Shown piece by piece: positions 43,263 to 52,305 of a DNA stretch of 64,000 nt (position 1 is the stretch's first letter; the number at the start of each line of letters is the position of its first letter). The stretch spans positions 186,001-250,000 of the forward strand of contig CAZFCE010000001.1 in assembly GCA_964517605.1 (NCBI GenBank), written 5' to 3'. The notes under the pieces were generated by a model. The model saw only the letters and a list, made by a program, of their open reading frames with translations, was not told where the DNA came from and did no database searches. Origin of the DNA: J095 sp964517605 (lineage in GTDB: Bacteria; Chloroflexota; Anaerolineae; 4572-78; J111). Made by a program: the position numbers and the translations under genes.

Positions 43263-45665
43263 TCAATCCAGGTCGTACATCAGGCGGATTTCAGCCTGAA
43301 TCTGGGGAATCAGGTCGGGGTAGTCTTTGGTAAAATTCTGGGCGTATTGGTAGCTGGTGGTGGCGGCATCAAGGTTGCCCTGATATAAATTTAGCCGACC
43401 GGTGCGGTAATACAGGTTTACCAGTTCTTGCGGGTTGTTTTTGGCAATGCTCCACACCAGTTTGTAGCAATCGGCGGCCTGCGGGAATTTGCCGCAAAAC
43501 GTGCTGGCATCGCCCAGCGCATTGGCCACCTGGAGTGTTTTCTCCGGGTCGGGTTCGGCCAGCTCTTTGATGGTATTCATGGCAATTTCCAGGTGGTGGC
43601 AGGCGTCCTCAAAATTGTAGTTATCAAGCGCCCGCTGCCCCACCAGCCAGTTGTAAATTATCACTTTTTCCTCGTGGCCGCCGGCCATGTAATGCCGCGC
43701 CAGGGATTCAATGTTATCCCGATCCTGGTCGGCGGCGGCGGCGCGGGTCTGCTCGGTGAGTTCCACAATCTGGTCGTGCAACTCGCGGCGGGCTTTACGC
43801 AGCATGCTTTTGTAGGCCACTTCTCTAACCACCATCTGGGCAAAAGTAAAACTGCGCGCGTCATCGGTTTGGCCGGTTGTTTCGTTAACCAGGCCGCGTT
43901 CAATCAGGTTTTCCAGCGCCGGGTCAAAATCTTTAAGCGGGGTAATGGCCCGCAATATTTTATAGCTAAACGACATGCCAATGACCGAGGCGTGTTGCAG
44001 CACCATCCGGCTGCTCTCGTTGAGAATATCCAGGTGGGCCATCACCTGCCCTTCGATGCTGTGGGGAATAAAAATTTCTTCGATGGGCCGGCTGAGTTGC
44101 CATTTGCCGTTGTGCTGGATTAACTGCTCCGATTGCACCAGCCCCCGCGCCGCTTCTTCCAGGTAAAACGGATTACCGCCGGATTCGCTGACCATGCGTT
44201 CCACCAGCGAGGCGGGCAGTTCGCCGCCAGGCAGCAGGCTGGCAATCAGGTCGCGGCGGGCGTGAACGCTCAACGGCCCCAGCCGGATAATGGCGCTGGG
44301 TTGAAAGGCTTCCAGCGGGATTTCGGTGTGCAGCCGGGTGGCCGCCAGAATAATAAAGTCGTACCGGTTTTGGGCAAAGGCCGGGGTAGATTTGATTGCG
44401 CCCAGCAGTTTAAGCCACTCCAGCGAATTGCCATCGGCCCATTGCAGGTTATCAATAATCACCACCACCGGGCGGCGGGTGGATTGCTTGAGAAAAATGT
44501 TAACGGCGGCGGTAATAGCCGACTTTCGGATTTGATCCAGCGTTTGCTCAGCGTTGCCCAATTGCTCGCTGTCCTGATACCAGCCCAGCAAATAGCCCAT
44601 CAACGGCACAATGTCGCGCTCGGAAAAGCCCAAAATCTGGGCGCGATCCTCAACCTTGCGGCGCTGCGACAGCCGGGTGTCATCCGTTTTTACATCAAAA
44701 AGCTGCCGGAGCAGTTCTTGCAACGGCGAATAATCGCCGCCGGAGCCGGCCACGCCGTAGGCCTGCAAAAAAATCGGCGTTTTGTTAAAGGAGTATTTTT
44801 CAAAATCCTGCGCCAGGTCGGATAACAGGCGGCTTTTGCCCATGCCGGCCTCGCCGCTGATGAGCACCAACTGCCCCTTGCCCGATATGGCCAGCGACAG
44901 GTGGGCGTGCAGTGTTTCCAACTCCTGGTCGCGTTCAATCAGCGGGCTTTTGCGCTCGGTGTGCTGGTGTTTTACGTAAAAGCCTTCGCGCACGCGCATA
45001 GGCCGGTAAATTGGAACGGGGTTTTTTTTGCCTTTCACCCGGATGGGGTCCAAAACTTCGTACTCAAAATAGCGCCGGGTGAGCGCGTAAACCGGGTCCG
45101 AAACGATAATCTGGCCGTTGGTGGCGTAACTTTCCAGGCGGCTGGCCAGGTTAACATCATCGCCAATCACCGTGGCGGCCATCCGGCCCGCCGGCCCCAT
45201 CTTTCCCCACACCACAATACCGGTGTTAATGCCGATGTTCAGTTTAAAGGCGTGGCCCACTTTTTCGCGCATAAAGGGAGCCAGTTCTTCCATAGCGGCC
45301 TGCATGCCCAGCGCGGCTCGCACCGCCCGCACCGGATCGTCTTCGTGGGCGCGTGGCGCGCCAAACAACACCATTAATTGATCGCCCACGGTTTTATCCA
45401 GGTAGCCGCCTTCGCGGTCATACTCAACGGCCAGCCGGGTAAACACCTGGTTGAGCATGTCAATCACGTCTTCGGGGTCGGCGTTTTCGCTGGTGGCGGT
45501 AAACGAAGCCAAATCGGCAAAGAGAATAGTCACCAGCCGCCGGTCGCCCATCCATAGTTTGCCGGTGGTGGCTGCCTGCGGCTGGCCGCAGTGAGGGCAG
45601 TAAATTACCCCAAAAGGCATGGGTTTATCACAGTGCTGGCAATTAAAGGAAGTACCGCTGCTCAT
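43263..45665 (-). CDS. Class III adenylate cyclase with AAA/NACHT-like ATPase and TPR region
   Basis: 800 residues. An N-terminal zinc ribbon (CQHC, CPHC; residues 9-32) precedes a class III cyclase catalytic domain (about 45-215). The metal Asp residues are in VTILFADLASFT and KTVGDQLMVLFG. The Lys before VGDQ and the segment TVIGDDVNLASRLE are consistent with ATP rather than GTP as substrate. A STAND-type ATPase follows with Walker A GEAGMGKSRLL (about 282) and Walker B VVIIDNLQW (about 405). The C-terminal third is alpha-helical TPR-like. It overlaps the HD-GYP gene by 4 bp, giving a two-gene nucleotide-signalling unit beside the flh operon. Confidence 0.9.
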   Translation of the reverse strand: MSSGTSFNCQHCDKPMPFGVIYCPHCGQPQAATTGKLWMGDRRLVTILFADLASFTATSENADPEDVIDMLNQVFTRLAVEYDREGGYLDKTVGDQLMVLFGAPRAHEDDPVRAVRAALGMQAAMEELAPFMREKVGHAFKLNIGINTGIVVWGKMGPAGRMAATVIGDDVNLASRLESYATNGQIIVSDPVYALTRRYFEYEVLDPIRVKGKKNPVPIYRPMRVREGFYVKHQHTERKSPLIERDQELETLHAHLSLAISGKGQLVLISGEAGMGKSRLLSDLAQDFEKYSFNKTPIFLQAYGVAGSGGDYSPLQELLRQLFDVKTDDTRLSQRRKVEDRAQILGFSERDIVPLMGYLLGWYQDSEQLGNAEQTLDQIRKSAITAAVNIFLKQSTRRPVVVIIDNLQWADGNSLEWLKLLGAIKSTPAFAQNRYDFIILAATRLHTEIPLEAFQPSAIIRLGPLSVHARRDLIASLLPGGELPASLVERMVSESGGNPFYLEEAARGLVQSEQLIQHNGKWQLSRPIEEIFIPHSIEGQVMAHLDILNESSRMVLQHASVIGMSFSYKILRAITPLKDFDPALENLIERGLVNETTGQTDDARSFTFAQMVVREVAYKSMLRKARRELHDQIVELTEQTRAAAADQDRDNIESLARHYMAGGHEEKVIIYNWLVGQRALDNYNFEDACHHLEIAMNTIKELAEPDPEKTLQVANALGDASTFCGKFPQAADCYKLVWSIAKNNPQELVNLYYRTGRLNLYQGNLDAATTSYQYAQNFTKDYPDLIPQIQAEIRLMYDLD

Positions 45666-46819
45666 AACATGGCCTCGATGCTGATATTGTCGCGGGTGGC
45701 TAAATTGAGGTCAATCGGGCTGATGCGGACGCCCTGCGGGTTGAACATCAACCGGATGGTGGGGCGGTCGGGTTGTTTGGGGTTGGCTTCCAGCACCACG
45801 CCTTTGTAGTTGGCGTAACGCCCGGCGCGAATCACCACATTTAGCCCCGCCGGAAAAACGGGCAACATCGCCAAAAAGATGGTAACAATCTCCCGGTTTA
45901 AAAAGGTGCCGCCCAGCCGGCGCATGGTGGCGGCTACTTGCGGCGGCGTTAACGGGGCGTTTTGCGCGCCGCCGTTGCTGAGAATATCAAACACGTCGGC
46001 CACGGCGGTAATCTCGGCAATCAGCGAGATGTTGTCGCGGCCAAAGCGGGTGCGTTCGATGGTGTTGGTGCTGCGCAGCCCACGCGGGTAGCCCTGGCCG
46101 TCCTGGCGTTCGTGATGTTGCAGGGCCACGTGGTTGACCATTACGGCATCGGGGTTGCGGCTGCGGAGCAACTCATAACCCAGCCGGGTGTGTTCGCGCA
46201 GTTTAAGCCGGTTGTTGATGTGGCCGTTGAGTTGGGTTAACTCCGGGGCAAAAAAGATTTTGCCAATATCGTGGAGCAGGCTGCCCATGCCCAACCGCGC
46301 CAAATCATCCACCGACAGATGCAGGTTGACGCCAATCAGCATTGCAACCACGGCCACGTTTACGGCGTGGCCAAATTGAAGCTGGTTGTGGGTTTTAATC
46401 TGGTTAAGGCCAAATAACGTTTTGGGCGTAAACAACTCGGTTAACATGGAGTTGACCGTGTTTTCAAGCCGGTCAAACTCCGGGTTTTGTTGGAGTTCCT
46501 CGGCTATATCGCTGTTTTCGGTAACTTTTTCGGCGGGTTCGTCGGCGGTGATTACCAACTGGCGCACAAAGTTAAACACCTGGTTAATGGCAACCTGGGC
46601 TTGCTGCCGGGTGTCGTGGGTGAGGGGGTTGTCGGGCCGTAGAAGTTCCTCTTCGGCGGTGACTACATGCGCCGCTGAAACGCCGCGCTGCAAAAGCACC
46701 GAGATGTATTCATCGGTAAGAGCCATACCCTGTTTAAGCAGAGTGCGCCCCAGGCTATCGGTAACGGGCCGGGCCAATACCATGCCAGCTTGTAGGATGT
46801 CGGCGGGTAATTTAAGCAT
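45662..46819 (-). CDS. HD-GYP domain protein, candidate c-di-GMP phosphodiesterase
   Basis: 385 residues. The HD-GYP domain (about 155-325) has the full signature: GHAVNVAVVAMLIG, the metal-binding LLHDIGKIFFAPEL, MVNHVALQHHERQDGQGYPRGL and a later AEITAVADVFDIL. Such domains hydrolyse c-di-GMP, a signal that commonly controls motility. The N-terminal 120 residues (SLGRTLLKQGMALTDEYISVLLQRGV) are the usual DUF3391-like partner region, and the C-terminal 60 residues form a beta-rich module. Its start is 247 bp from fliR on the opposite strand. Confidence 0.92.
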   Translation of the reverse strand: MLKLPADILQAGMVLARPVTDSLGRTLLKQGMALTDEYISVLLQRGVSAAHVVTAEEELLRPDNPLTHDTRQQAQVAINQVFNFVRQLVITADEPAEKVTENSDIAEELQQNPEFDRLENTVNSMLTELFTPKTLFGLNQIKTHNQLQFGHAVNVAVVAMLIGVNLHLSVDDLARLGMGSLLHDIGKIFFAPELTQLNGHINNRLKLREHTRLGYELLRSRNPDAVMVNHVALQHHERQDGQGYPRGLRSTNTIERTRFGRDNISLIAEITAVADVFDILSNGGAQNAPLTPPQVAATMRRLGGTFLNREIVTIFLAMLPVFPAGLNVVIRAGRYANYKGVVLEANPKQPDRPTIRLMFNPQGVRISPIDLNLATRDNISIEAML

Positions 46820-46909
46820 AGGTATCCCAATATATCAGTTTAACGGCTCTGCAAAGGTGTGCTCTGACTGATAATTTCGGCACAAAATCTACAGGCTTTA
46901 GGCACTTTT

Positions 46910-46982
46910 GGGGTCTTTACGCTAACTTTATGCCCCCTTGACACGAACTTTACAGACACCGGGGGTTGCCATGTGATATAAA
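46910..46982 (+). promoter_or_regulatory. Flagellar 4 x 11-bp tandem-box promoter upstream of fliR
   Basis: Four 11-bp units at 46910-46953 end in TTTAC, TTTAT, TTGAC and TTTAC. A 23-bp gap leads to TGA + TATAAA (-10 at 46977-46982), about 83 bp before the fliR ATG. It lies in the 246-bp gap between the divergent HD-GYP gene and fliR. The rest of that gap shows nothing else I can support. Confidence 0.86.
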
Positions 46983-47065
46983 GAAGCTGTGCTAACTATA
47001 AAAAACTCTGCAATGTGGGATGCTGTGGCTGCCGTCAATTTGGACGGTGGGTTGATTAAAAAATA

Positions 47066-47839
47066 ATGTCAACAACGTTGCAACTCCTTAACTTATTTTT
47101 AATCTTTGTGCGAGTGCTATCGGTGCTGATGACCGCCCCGTTATTCAGTAACCGGTCGGTGCCGGCTATGGTCAAGATTGGGTTTGCGGCGTTGCTGGCC
47201 ATGATTTTACTGCCGTTTCCGGCCACCTCCGGCGGGGCCGTTGCCCCTCAACCTCCTACCGAGTTGTTAGGGTTTACGCTGGCCGTAGCCCAGGAAGTTT
47301 TTATGGGCGTGATGATTGGTTTTGTGGCCAACCTGGTGTTTTTATCCATTGAAATTGCCGCCAATATGATGGGGCTGCAAGCCGGGTTTACGGCAGCCAC
47401 TTTGTTTAACCCCTTCACCAACGCGTCGTCCTCGGCGCTGGATCAGTTTTACACCCTGATTGCCCTCACCCTGTTTTTGGCCGTAAATGGCCACCACATG
47501 CTAATTATAACTCTGGCCCGCACGTTTCAACTGGTTCCGCCCGGCACTTTTGTGTTTACCCAACTTAGTTTAGACCGATTGCTGTATATATTCAATCAAA
47601 CGTTTATCATCGGTGTAAATTTGGCGCTGCCCGTGGTGGGCACGCTGCTGCTGACCGATGTGGGGCTGGGCCTGCTGGCCCGGGTGGTGCCGCAAATCCA
47701 GGTGTTTTTTGTGGGGCTACCGCTCAAAGTTGGGCTGGGTTTTTTTACCCTGGCCATGACTATGGTTATTACCCTGCCGGTAGTCAGGGACACGTTTTCT
47801 AACATAACCCGTAATATTTTAGCCATTGCCGCACCCTAA
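47066..47839 (+). CDS. fliR: Flagellar export gate protein FliR
   Basis: 257 residues, mostly hydrophobic, with six or so membrane segments. LFLIFVRVLSVLMTAPLFSNRSVPAMVKIGFAALLAMIL at the N-terminus, GFVANLVFLSIEIAANMMGLQAGFTAATLFNP in the middle and LPLKVGLGFFTLAMTMVI near the end are conserved FliR features. It completes the FliP-FliQ-FliR pore. First gene of the second export operon, 3 bp before flhB; the ATG has no strong ribosome site. Confidence 0.96.
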   Translation: MSTTLQLLNLFLIFVRVLSVLMTAPLFSNRSVPAMVKIGFAALLAMILLPFPATSGGAVAPQPPTELLGFTLAVAQEVFMGVMIGFVANLVFLSIEIAANMMGLQAGFTAATLFNPFTNASSSALDQFYTLIALTLFLAVNGHHMLIITLARTFQLVPPGTFVFTQLSLDRLLYIFNQTFIIGVNLALPVVGTLLLTDVGLGLLARVVPQIQVFFVGLPLKVGLGFFTLAMTMVITLPVVRDTFSNITRNILAIAAP

Positions 47840-47842
47840 ACA

Positions 47843-48919
47843 ATGGATGACCGAACCGAAGCCCCAACCGAACATCGGCGGAGTGAAGCCAGAAAAAAAG
47901 GGCAAATTGCCAAAAGTGTCGAGGTTAATTCGGCGGTGATTATGTTGGCTGCGTTTTGGCTGCTCAAACAAACCGGGCCGCGCTTTTACGAGCAATTATC
48001 CAGTGTGATGCGCCGCACTTTCTCGGAATTGCCCAACACCGATTTTACCCAGGAAAAACTATCGGCGGCCACGCTGGCCATTGCCTACAACTTTTTGGTA
48101 ATGGCCGCGCCGTTTGTGCTGCCGCTGATGGGGTTGGCCGTGGTTTCCAATATGGCTCAGGTGGGGTTGCTGTTCAGCACCAAAACGCTCCAGCCGGACC
48201 TCAACAAAATTAACCCGCTCAACGGCTTTAAACGGATTTTCTCGCTGCGCGGCTTTGTTGACCTGCTCAAATCGCTGGTGAAGGTACTGGTGGTTAGCGG
48301 CGTTATCTACATTACGCTGCGCGATAACTACCCGGCCATTGTTTCTACCAGCCGGATGCAGTTGATGGCCGGGGTTTCTACGCTGGGCCAGTTGGGGCTG
48401 GAAGTTGGGTTTAGGGTGGCCATGATTATGGTGGTGATTGCCGCCATTGATTACGTGTACCAGCGGTACGAGCACGAAAAAAGCCTGCGCATGACCAAGC
48501 AGGAAATCAAAGAAGAAATGAAAAGCCACGAAAACCCGCAGCTAAAAAGCCGCATCCGCGCCCGGCAACGCCAACTGGCGTTAAGCCGAATGATGGCGGC
48601 CATTCCGCAGGCAGATGTGGTGATTACCAACCCTACTCACCTGGCCATTGCGCTACGCTACGAGCAGGGCAAAATGAACGCCCCGCAGGTGGTGGCCAAA
48701 GGGCAGCGGCTAATGGCCGAGCGCATTAAAGAGCGGGCGCGCCAGCACGGTGTTCCGCTGGTAGAAAACAAACCGCTGGCCCGCACGTTGTTCAAGGTGG
48801 TCGAAGTGGGGCAGTCCATCCCCAATGAACTGTTCCAGGCGGTGGCCGAAGTGCTGGCTTTTGTGTACCGGCTCAAAGCCATGAAATCCGGGTACAGACG
48901 GCAGTCCGTTAAACGCTAA
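47843..48919 (+). CDS. flhB: Flagellar export switch protein FlhB
   Basis: 358 residues. The N-terminal DDRTEAPTEHRRSEARKKGQIAKSVEVNSA is diagnostic, followed by four membrane segments. The cytoplasmic domain carries the autocleavage motif NPTH at residues 263-266 (VVITNPTHLAIALRYEQGK). The C-terminal part parallels the orphan FlhB domain at 17854-18156 almost throughout. FlhB controls the switch from rod/hook to filament export under FliK. Confidence 0.97.
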   Translation: MDDRTEAPTEHRRSEARKKGQIAKSVEVNSAVIMLAAFWLLKQTGPRFYEQLSSVMRRTFSELPNTDFTQEKLSAATLAIAYNFLVMAAPFVLPLMGLAVVSNMAQVGLLFSTKTLQPDLNKINPLNGFKRIFSLRGFVDLLKSLVKVLVVSGVIYITLRDNYPAIVSTSRMQLMAGVSTLGQLGLEVGFRVAMIMVVIAAIDYVYQRYEHEKSLRMTKQEIKEEMKSHENPQLKSRIRARQRQLALSRMMAAIPQADVVITNPTHLAIALRYEQGKMNAPQVVAKGQRLMAERIKERARQHGVPLVENKPLARTLFKVVEVGQSIPNELFQAVAEVLAFVYRLKAMKSGYRRQSVKR

Positions 48920-48934
48920 AATCGGGAGAAGGCC

Positions 48935-51082
48935 ATGAGTATTTCTACTCCAACTCAACCCACAGGCTTACGCCGGCTAATGAACAACAGCGATATTGTG
49001 CTGGCCGGGGCGGTAATTGCCATTGTGGGGATGATGATTATCCCGCTGCCGCCGGCACTGCTCGATATTTTGCTCAGCTTTAACATCTCGCTGGCGGTAA
49101 TTATTGTGCTGGTGTCGCTGTACATTGAAAAACCGCTGGATTTCTCGGCGTTTCCATCGCTGCTGCTCATCCTCACCATGTTCCGGTTGGCGCTCAATAT
49201 TTCCAGCACCCGGCTGATTTTGCTCACCGCCCAACCCGGCGAAGTGATTGTGGCCTTTGGCAACTTTGTGGTGGGCGGCAATTACGTGGTCGGGGTGGTG
49301 GTCTTCCTCATCCTCACCGTCATTCAGTTTGTGGTGATCACCAACGGCGCGGGGCGCGTGGCCGAAGTTGGGGCGCGGTTCACTCTGGATGCAATGCCCG
49401 GCAAGCAAATGAGCATTGACGCCGACCTGAACGCCGGGCTAATCACCGAAAACGAAGCCCGCGCTCGCCGCAAGGAAATTGGACAAGAGGCCGATTTTTA
49501 CGGCGCAATGGACGGGGCCAGCAAGTTTGTTAAAGGCGATGCCATTGCCGGTATTGTGATTGTGCTGGTCAACATTATTGGCGGTTTCGTCATCGGGATG
49601 CTCCAGTTGAATATGGGCTTTTTACAGGCGCTGCAAACCTACACTTTGCTCACCGTAGGCGATGGCCTGGTTTCGCAAATTCCGGCGCTGCTCATCAGCA
49701 CCGCCACCGGCATTATTGTTACCCGCACCGCCGCCGATGAAAGCATGGGCAACGATGTAATGAAGCAGCTCACCAGCAAGCCGCGCGCGCTGATGATTGT
49801 TTCGGTGATGTTGTTTGGCTTTGTGCTGATCCCCGGCCTGCCCAAAATTCCGTTTATGGTCATGGGCATTATTGTGGGCGGGGTGGCCTACCTGCTCCGG
49901 CGCGAACACGCCGCCGCCGCGCTGCAACCCAAAAAAGCCGAAGAACGCAAACCCGCCGCGCTGCCTATGCCCGAACCCGAAGCCGTTACCAACCTGTTGC
50001 AGGTTGATACCCTTGAAGTTGAAATTGGCTACGGCCTGATCCCGCTGGTAGAAAGCGGTTCCAGCGCCAGCCTGCTGGACCGTATTACCATGATCCGCCG
50101 CCAGGTGGCGCTGGAAATGGGCTTTATTCTGCCTAAAATTCGCATTCGGGATAACCTGCAACTGCAACCCAACCTGTACGCCATTAAACTGCGCGGCTCC
50201 GAAGTGGCGCGCGGCACAATTATGCCCGGCCAATATTTAGCAATGGCTGCCAGCCCGGTGGCCGAACCGGTGCCCGGCATTGCCACCGTTGAACCGGCCT
50301 TTGGTCTGCCGGCGGTGTGGATTGACTCCACCCACAAAGAACGCGCCGAAACAATGGGCTACACCGTGGTTGATCCGGCCTCGGTGGTGGCAACTCACCT
50401 TACCGAAGTGGTTAAAGCCCACTCGCCCGAAATTCTCTCTCGGCAAGATGTGCGCGACCTGCTGGACAACTTAAAACAGGCCTACCCGGCGCTGGTGGAT
50501 GATTTAGTCCCGCACGCGCTCAGCCTGGGCGAAGTGCACGAAGTGCTCAAAAACCTGCTCCGCGAGCGCGTTTCCATCCGCGATTTGGTCACCATTTTAG
50601 AAACCATCAGCGGCCTGGCCCCCGGCATTAAAGACCCCGACCTGCTGGCCGAAGCCACCCGCCAAAAACTGGCCCGCTCCATCTCCAACCAGTACCGCTC
50701 ATACGACGGGGCGTTGCACGTAATGACCCTCAGCCCCAGAGTAGAACGCACGCTCAGCCAGGCGATGGGTGATCTGCAACAGGGCATCAACCTGCATTTG
50801 GAGCCGGCGGTGGCCCAAAACCTGCTGGAAATGGTGGCCCGGCAAATGGAAAACATGGCCATGCAGGGGTATTCGCCGGTGGTGCTCTGTTCCGCCGCAA
50901 TCAGGTTAGCCTTTAAACGGCTGTCAGAACGGGCGCTGCCCAGCCTGATTGTGCTTTCTTACAGCGAAGTTGCCACCAGCGTTGATGTGCACGCCGAAGG
51001 CATGGTAGAGCTTCCGCTCCGCAACGAGCCGGGAGCAGAATCGCTAACGTACCAACGGGCAGCTCAACCCGCCGGAGTTTGA
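48935..51082 (+). CDS. flhA: Flagellar export protein FlhA
   Basis: 715 residues. The membrane half has eight hydrophobic segments and the FHIPEP region (GAGRVAEVGARFTLDAMPGKQMSIDADLNAGLITENEAR and EADFYGAMDGASKFVKGDAIAG). The cytoplasmic half (about 345-700) includes IPLVESGSSASLLDRITMIRRQVALEMGFILPKIRIRDNL and the C-terminal VLSYSEV. It forms the nonameric export ring that receives substrates and chaperones. It is 15 bp after flhB. Confidence 0.97.
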   Translation: MSISTPTQPTGLRRLMNNSDIVLAGAVIAIVGMMIIPLPPALLDILLSFNISLAVIIVLVSLYIEKPLDFSAFPSLLLILTMFRLALNISSTRLILLTAQPGEVIVAFGNFVVGGNYVVGVVVFLILTVIQFVVITNGAGRVAEVGARFTLDAMPGKQMSIDADLNAGLITENEARARRKEIGQEADFYGAMDGASKFVKGDAIAGIVIVLVNIIGGFVIGMLQLNMGFLQALQTYTLLTVGDGLVSQIPALLISTATGIIVTRTAADESMGNDVMKQLTSKPRALMIVSVMLFGFVLIPGLPKIPFMVMGIIVGGVAYLLRREHAAAALQPKKAEERKPAALPMPEPEAVTNLLQVDTLEVEIGYGLIPLVESGSSASLLDRITMIRRQVALEMGFILPKIRIRDNLQLQPNLYAIKLRGSEVARGTIMPGQYLAMAASPVAEPVPGIATVEPAFGLPAVWIDSTHKERAETMGYTVVDPASVVATHLTEVVKAHSPEILSRQDVRDLLDNLKQAYPALVDDLVPHALSLGEVHEVLKNLLRERVSIRDLVTILETISGLAPGIKDPDLLAEATRQKLARSISNQYRSYDGALHVMTLSPRVERTLSQAMGDLQQGINLHLEPAVAQNLLEMVARQMENMAMQGYSPVVLCSAAIRLAFKRLSERALPSLIVLSYSEVATSVDVHAEGMVELPLRNEPGAESLTYQRAAQPAGV

Positions 51083-51120
51083 GTGCAGCAGTTAAAATCC
51101 GCAGCGAGTGAGTTAACACA

Positions 51121-52305
51121 ATGCGAGTAAAAAAGTACACCGTTAATAGTATGCCAGAAGCGATGGATTTAATCCGGCTGGATTTGGGGCCAAACGCGGT
51201 CATCCTCCATTCCGAAAAAATTCGGCGCGGCGGCATTATGGGTTGGTTTGGGCGCTCGCGCATTGAAGTGGTGGCCGCCATTGATACCGACCTGCAAGAT
51301 TTTCCGCCGCCGCGTTCCGGCATGGCCGTTGACCCCACCGTGCAATCCATGCGCGATGAACTGGACAGCCTGAAGGTGGTGCTTACCCAGGTGGCCCAAA
51401 ATCGCCAGGCCGCACCGGTGGCCGTGCCGCGCGTGGCCAGCCTGGAAGAGTGGTACCAGCGGTTGGTAGACCAGGGCGTAACCAGCCATTTGGCGCAAGA
51501 GGTCATCCAGCGCGTTTCTAATGAACTGAGCCGCTGGACGCTGGATAACCAGGGCGTGCTGAACGAGCATTTACACTGGTACCTGGGCCGCAAGTTGCCC
51601 GCGCCCGCGCCGCTTTCGTTAACGCCCGGCCATCCCCACGTGTTCTTTATTGTGGGGCCAACCGGCGTGGGCAAAACCACCACGCTGGCCAAACTGGCCG
51701 CCAAATTTGCGCACGCTCCCTACCACAAAGCCAAAGTGCTGCTAATCACCACCGATACCTTTAGGGTGGCGGCCATCCCGCAGATTTCGGCCTTTGGCGA
51801 AATTTTGGGCGTGCCGGTAGAAGTAGCCTACAAACCAGAACAACTGCGGACCATCATCAACGCCCACAGCGACCGCGACCTGATTTTGGTGGATACTCCT
51901 GGCCGCAGCCAGCGCGCCACCCACGAAGTAGCGGCCTTGCGCGATTACCTGGCGGCCATCCCCAACAAAACGGTACATCTGGCGCTCACCGCCGGCTCCA
52001 AATACGAGGACATGCACCAGGTGATTAACGCCTTCAGTTCGATGCCGTTAAACGGCCTGATTTTTACCAAAATTGACGAAACCGCCTCGCTGGGCGCGGC
52101 CTATTCCGTGGCCTGCGAGCGGGAATTGCCCCTGAGCTACCTGACCAACGGCCAGCGGGTGCCGGAAGACATCGAAGTAGCCACCGCCGAATACGTGGTT
52201 GATTTACTGGTTGGTTCTGTTCCCGATGAAATTCGCAGTACACGTAACGGAAGCCCGCAATATGGCCATCCGGTTTTTAGCAGGAGGTACCCTAATGGTG
52301 CTTGA
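51121..52305 (+). CDS. flhF: Flagellar GTPase FlhF
   Basis: 394 residues. The N-terminal B domain starts MRVKKYTVNSMPEAMDLIRLDLGPNAVILHSEKIRRGGIMGWFG. The C-terminal SRP-type GTPase NG domain (about 130-380) carries P-loop GPTGVGKTTTLAKLA, DTFRVAAIPQISAFGEILGVPV, LILVDTPGRS and FTKIDETASLGAAYSV. FlhF directs flagellar number and position, usually at a pole, and is controlled by FlhG encoded next. The two genes overlap by 11 bp. Confidence 0.96.
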   Translation: MRVKKYTVNSMPEAMDLIRLDLGPNAVILHSEKIRRGGIMGWFGRSRIEVVAAIDTDLQDFPPPRSGMAVDPTVQSMRDELDSLKVVLTQVAQNRQAAPVAVPRVASLEEWYQRLVDQGVTSHLAQEVIQRVSNELSRWTLDNQGVLNEHLHWYLGRKLPAPAPLSLTPGHPHVFFIVGPTGVGKTTTLAKLAAKFAHAPYHKAKVLLITTDTFRVAAIPQISAFGEILGVPVEVAYKPEQLRTIINAHSDRDLILVDTPGRSQRATHEVAALRDYLAAIPNKTVHLALTAGSKYEDMHQVINAFSSMPLNGLIFTKIDETASLGAAYSVACERELPLSYLTNGQRVPEDIEVATAEYVVDLLVGSVPDEIRSTRNGSPQYGHPVFSRRYPNGA

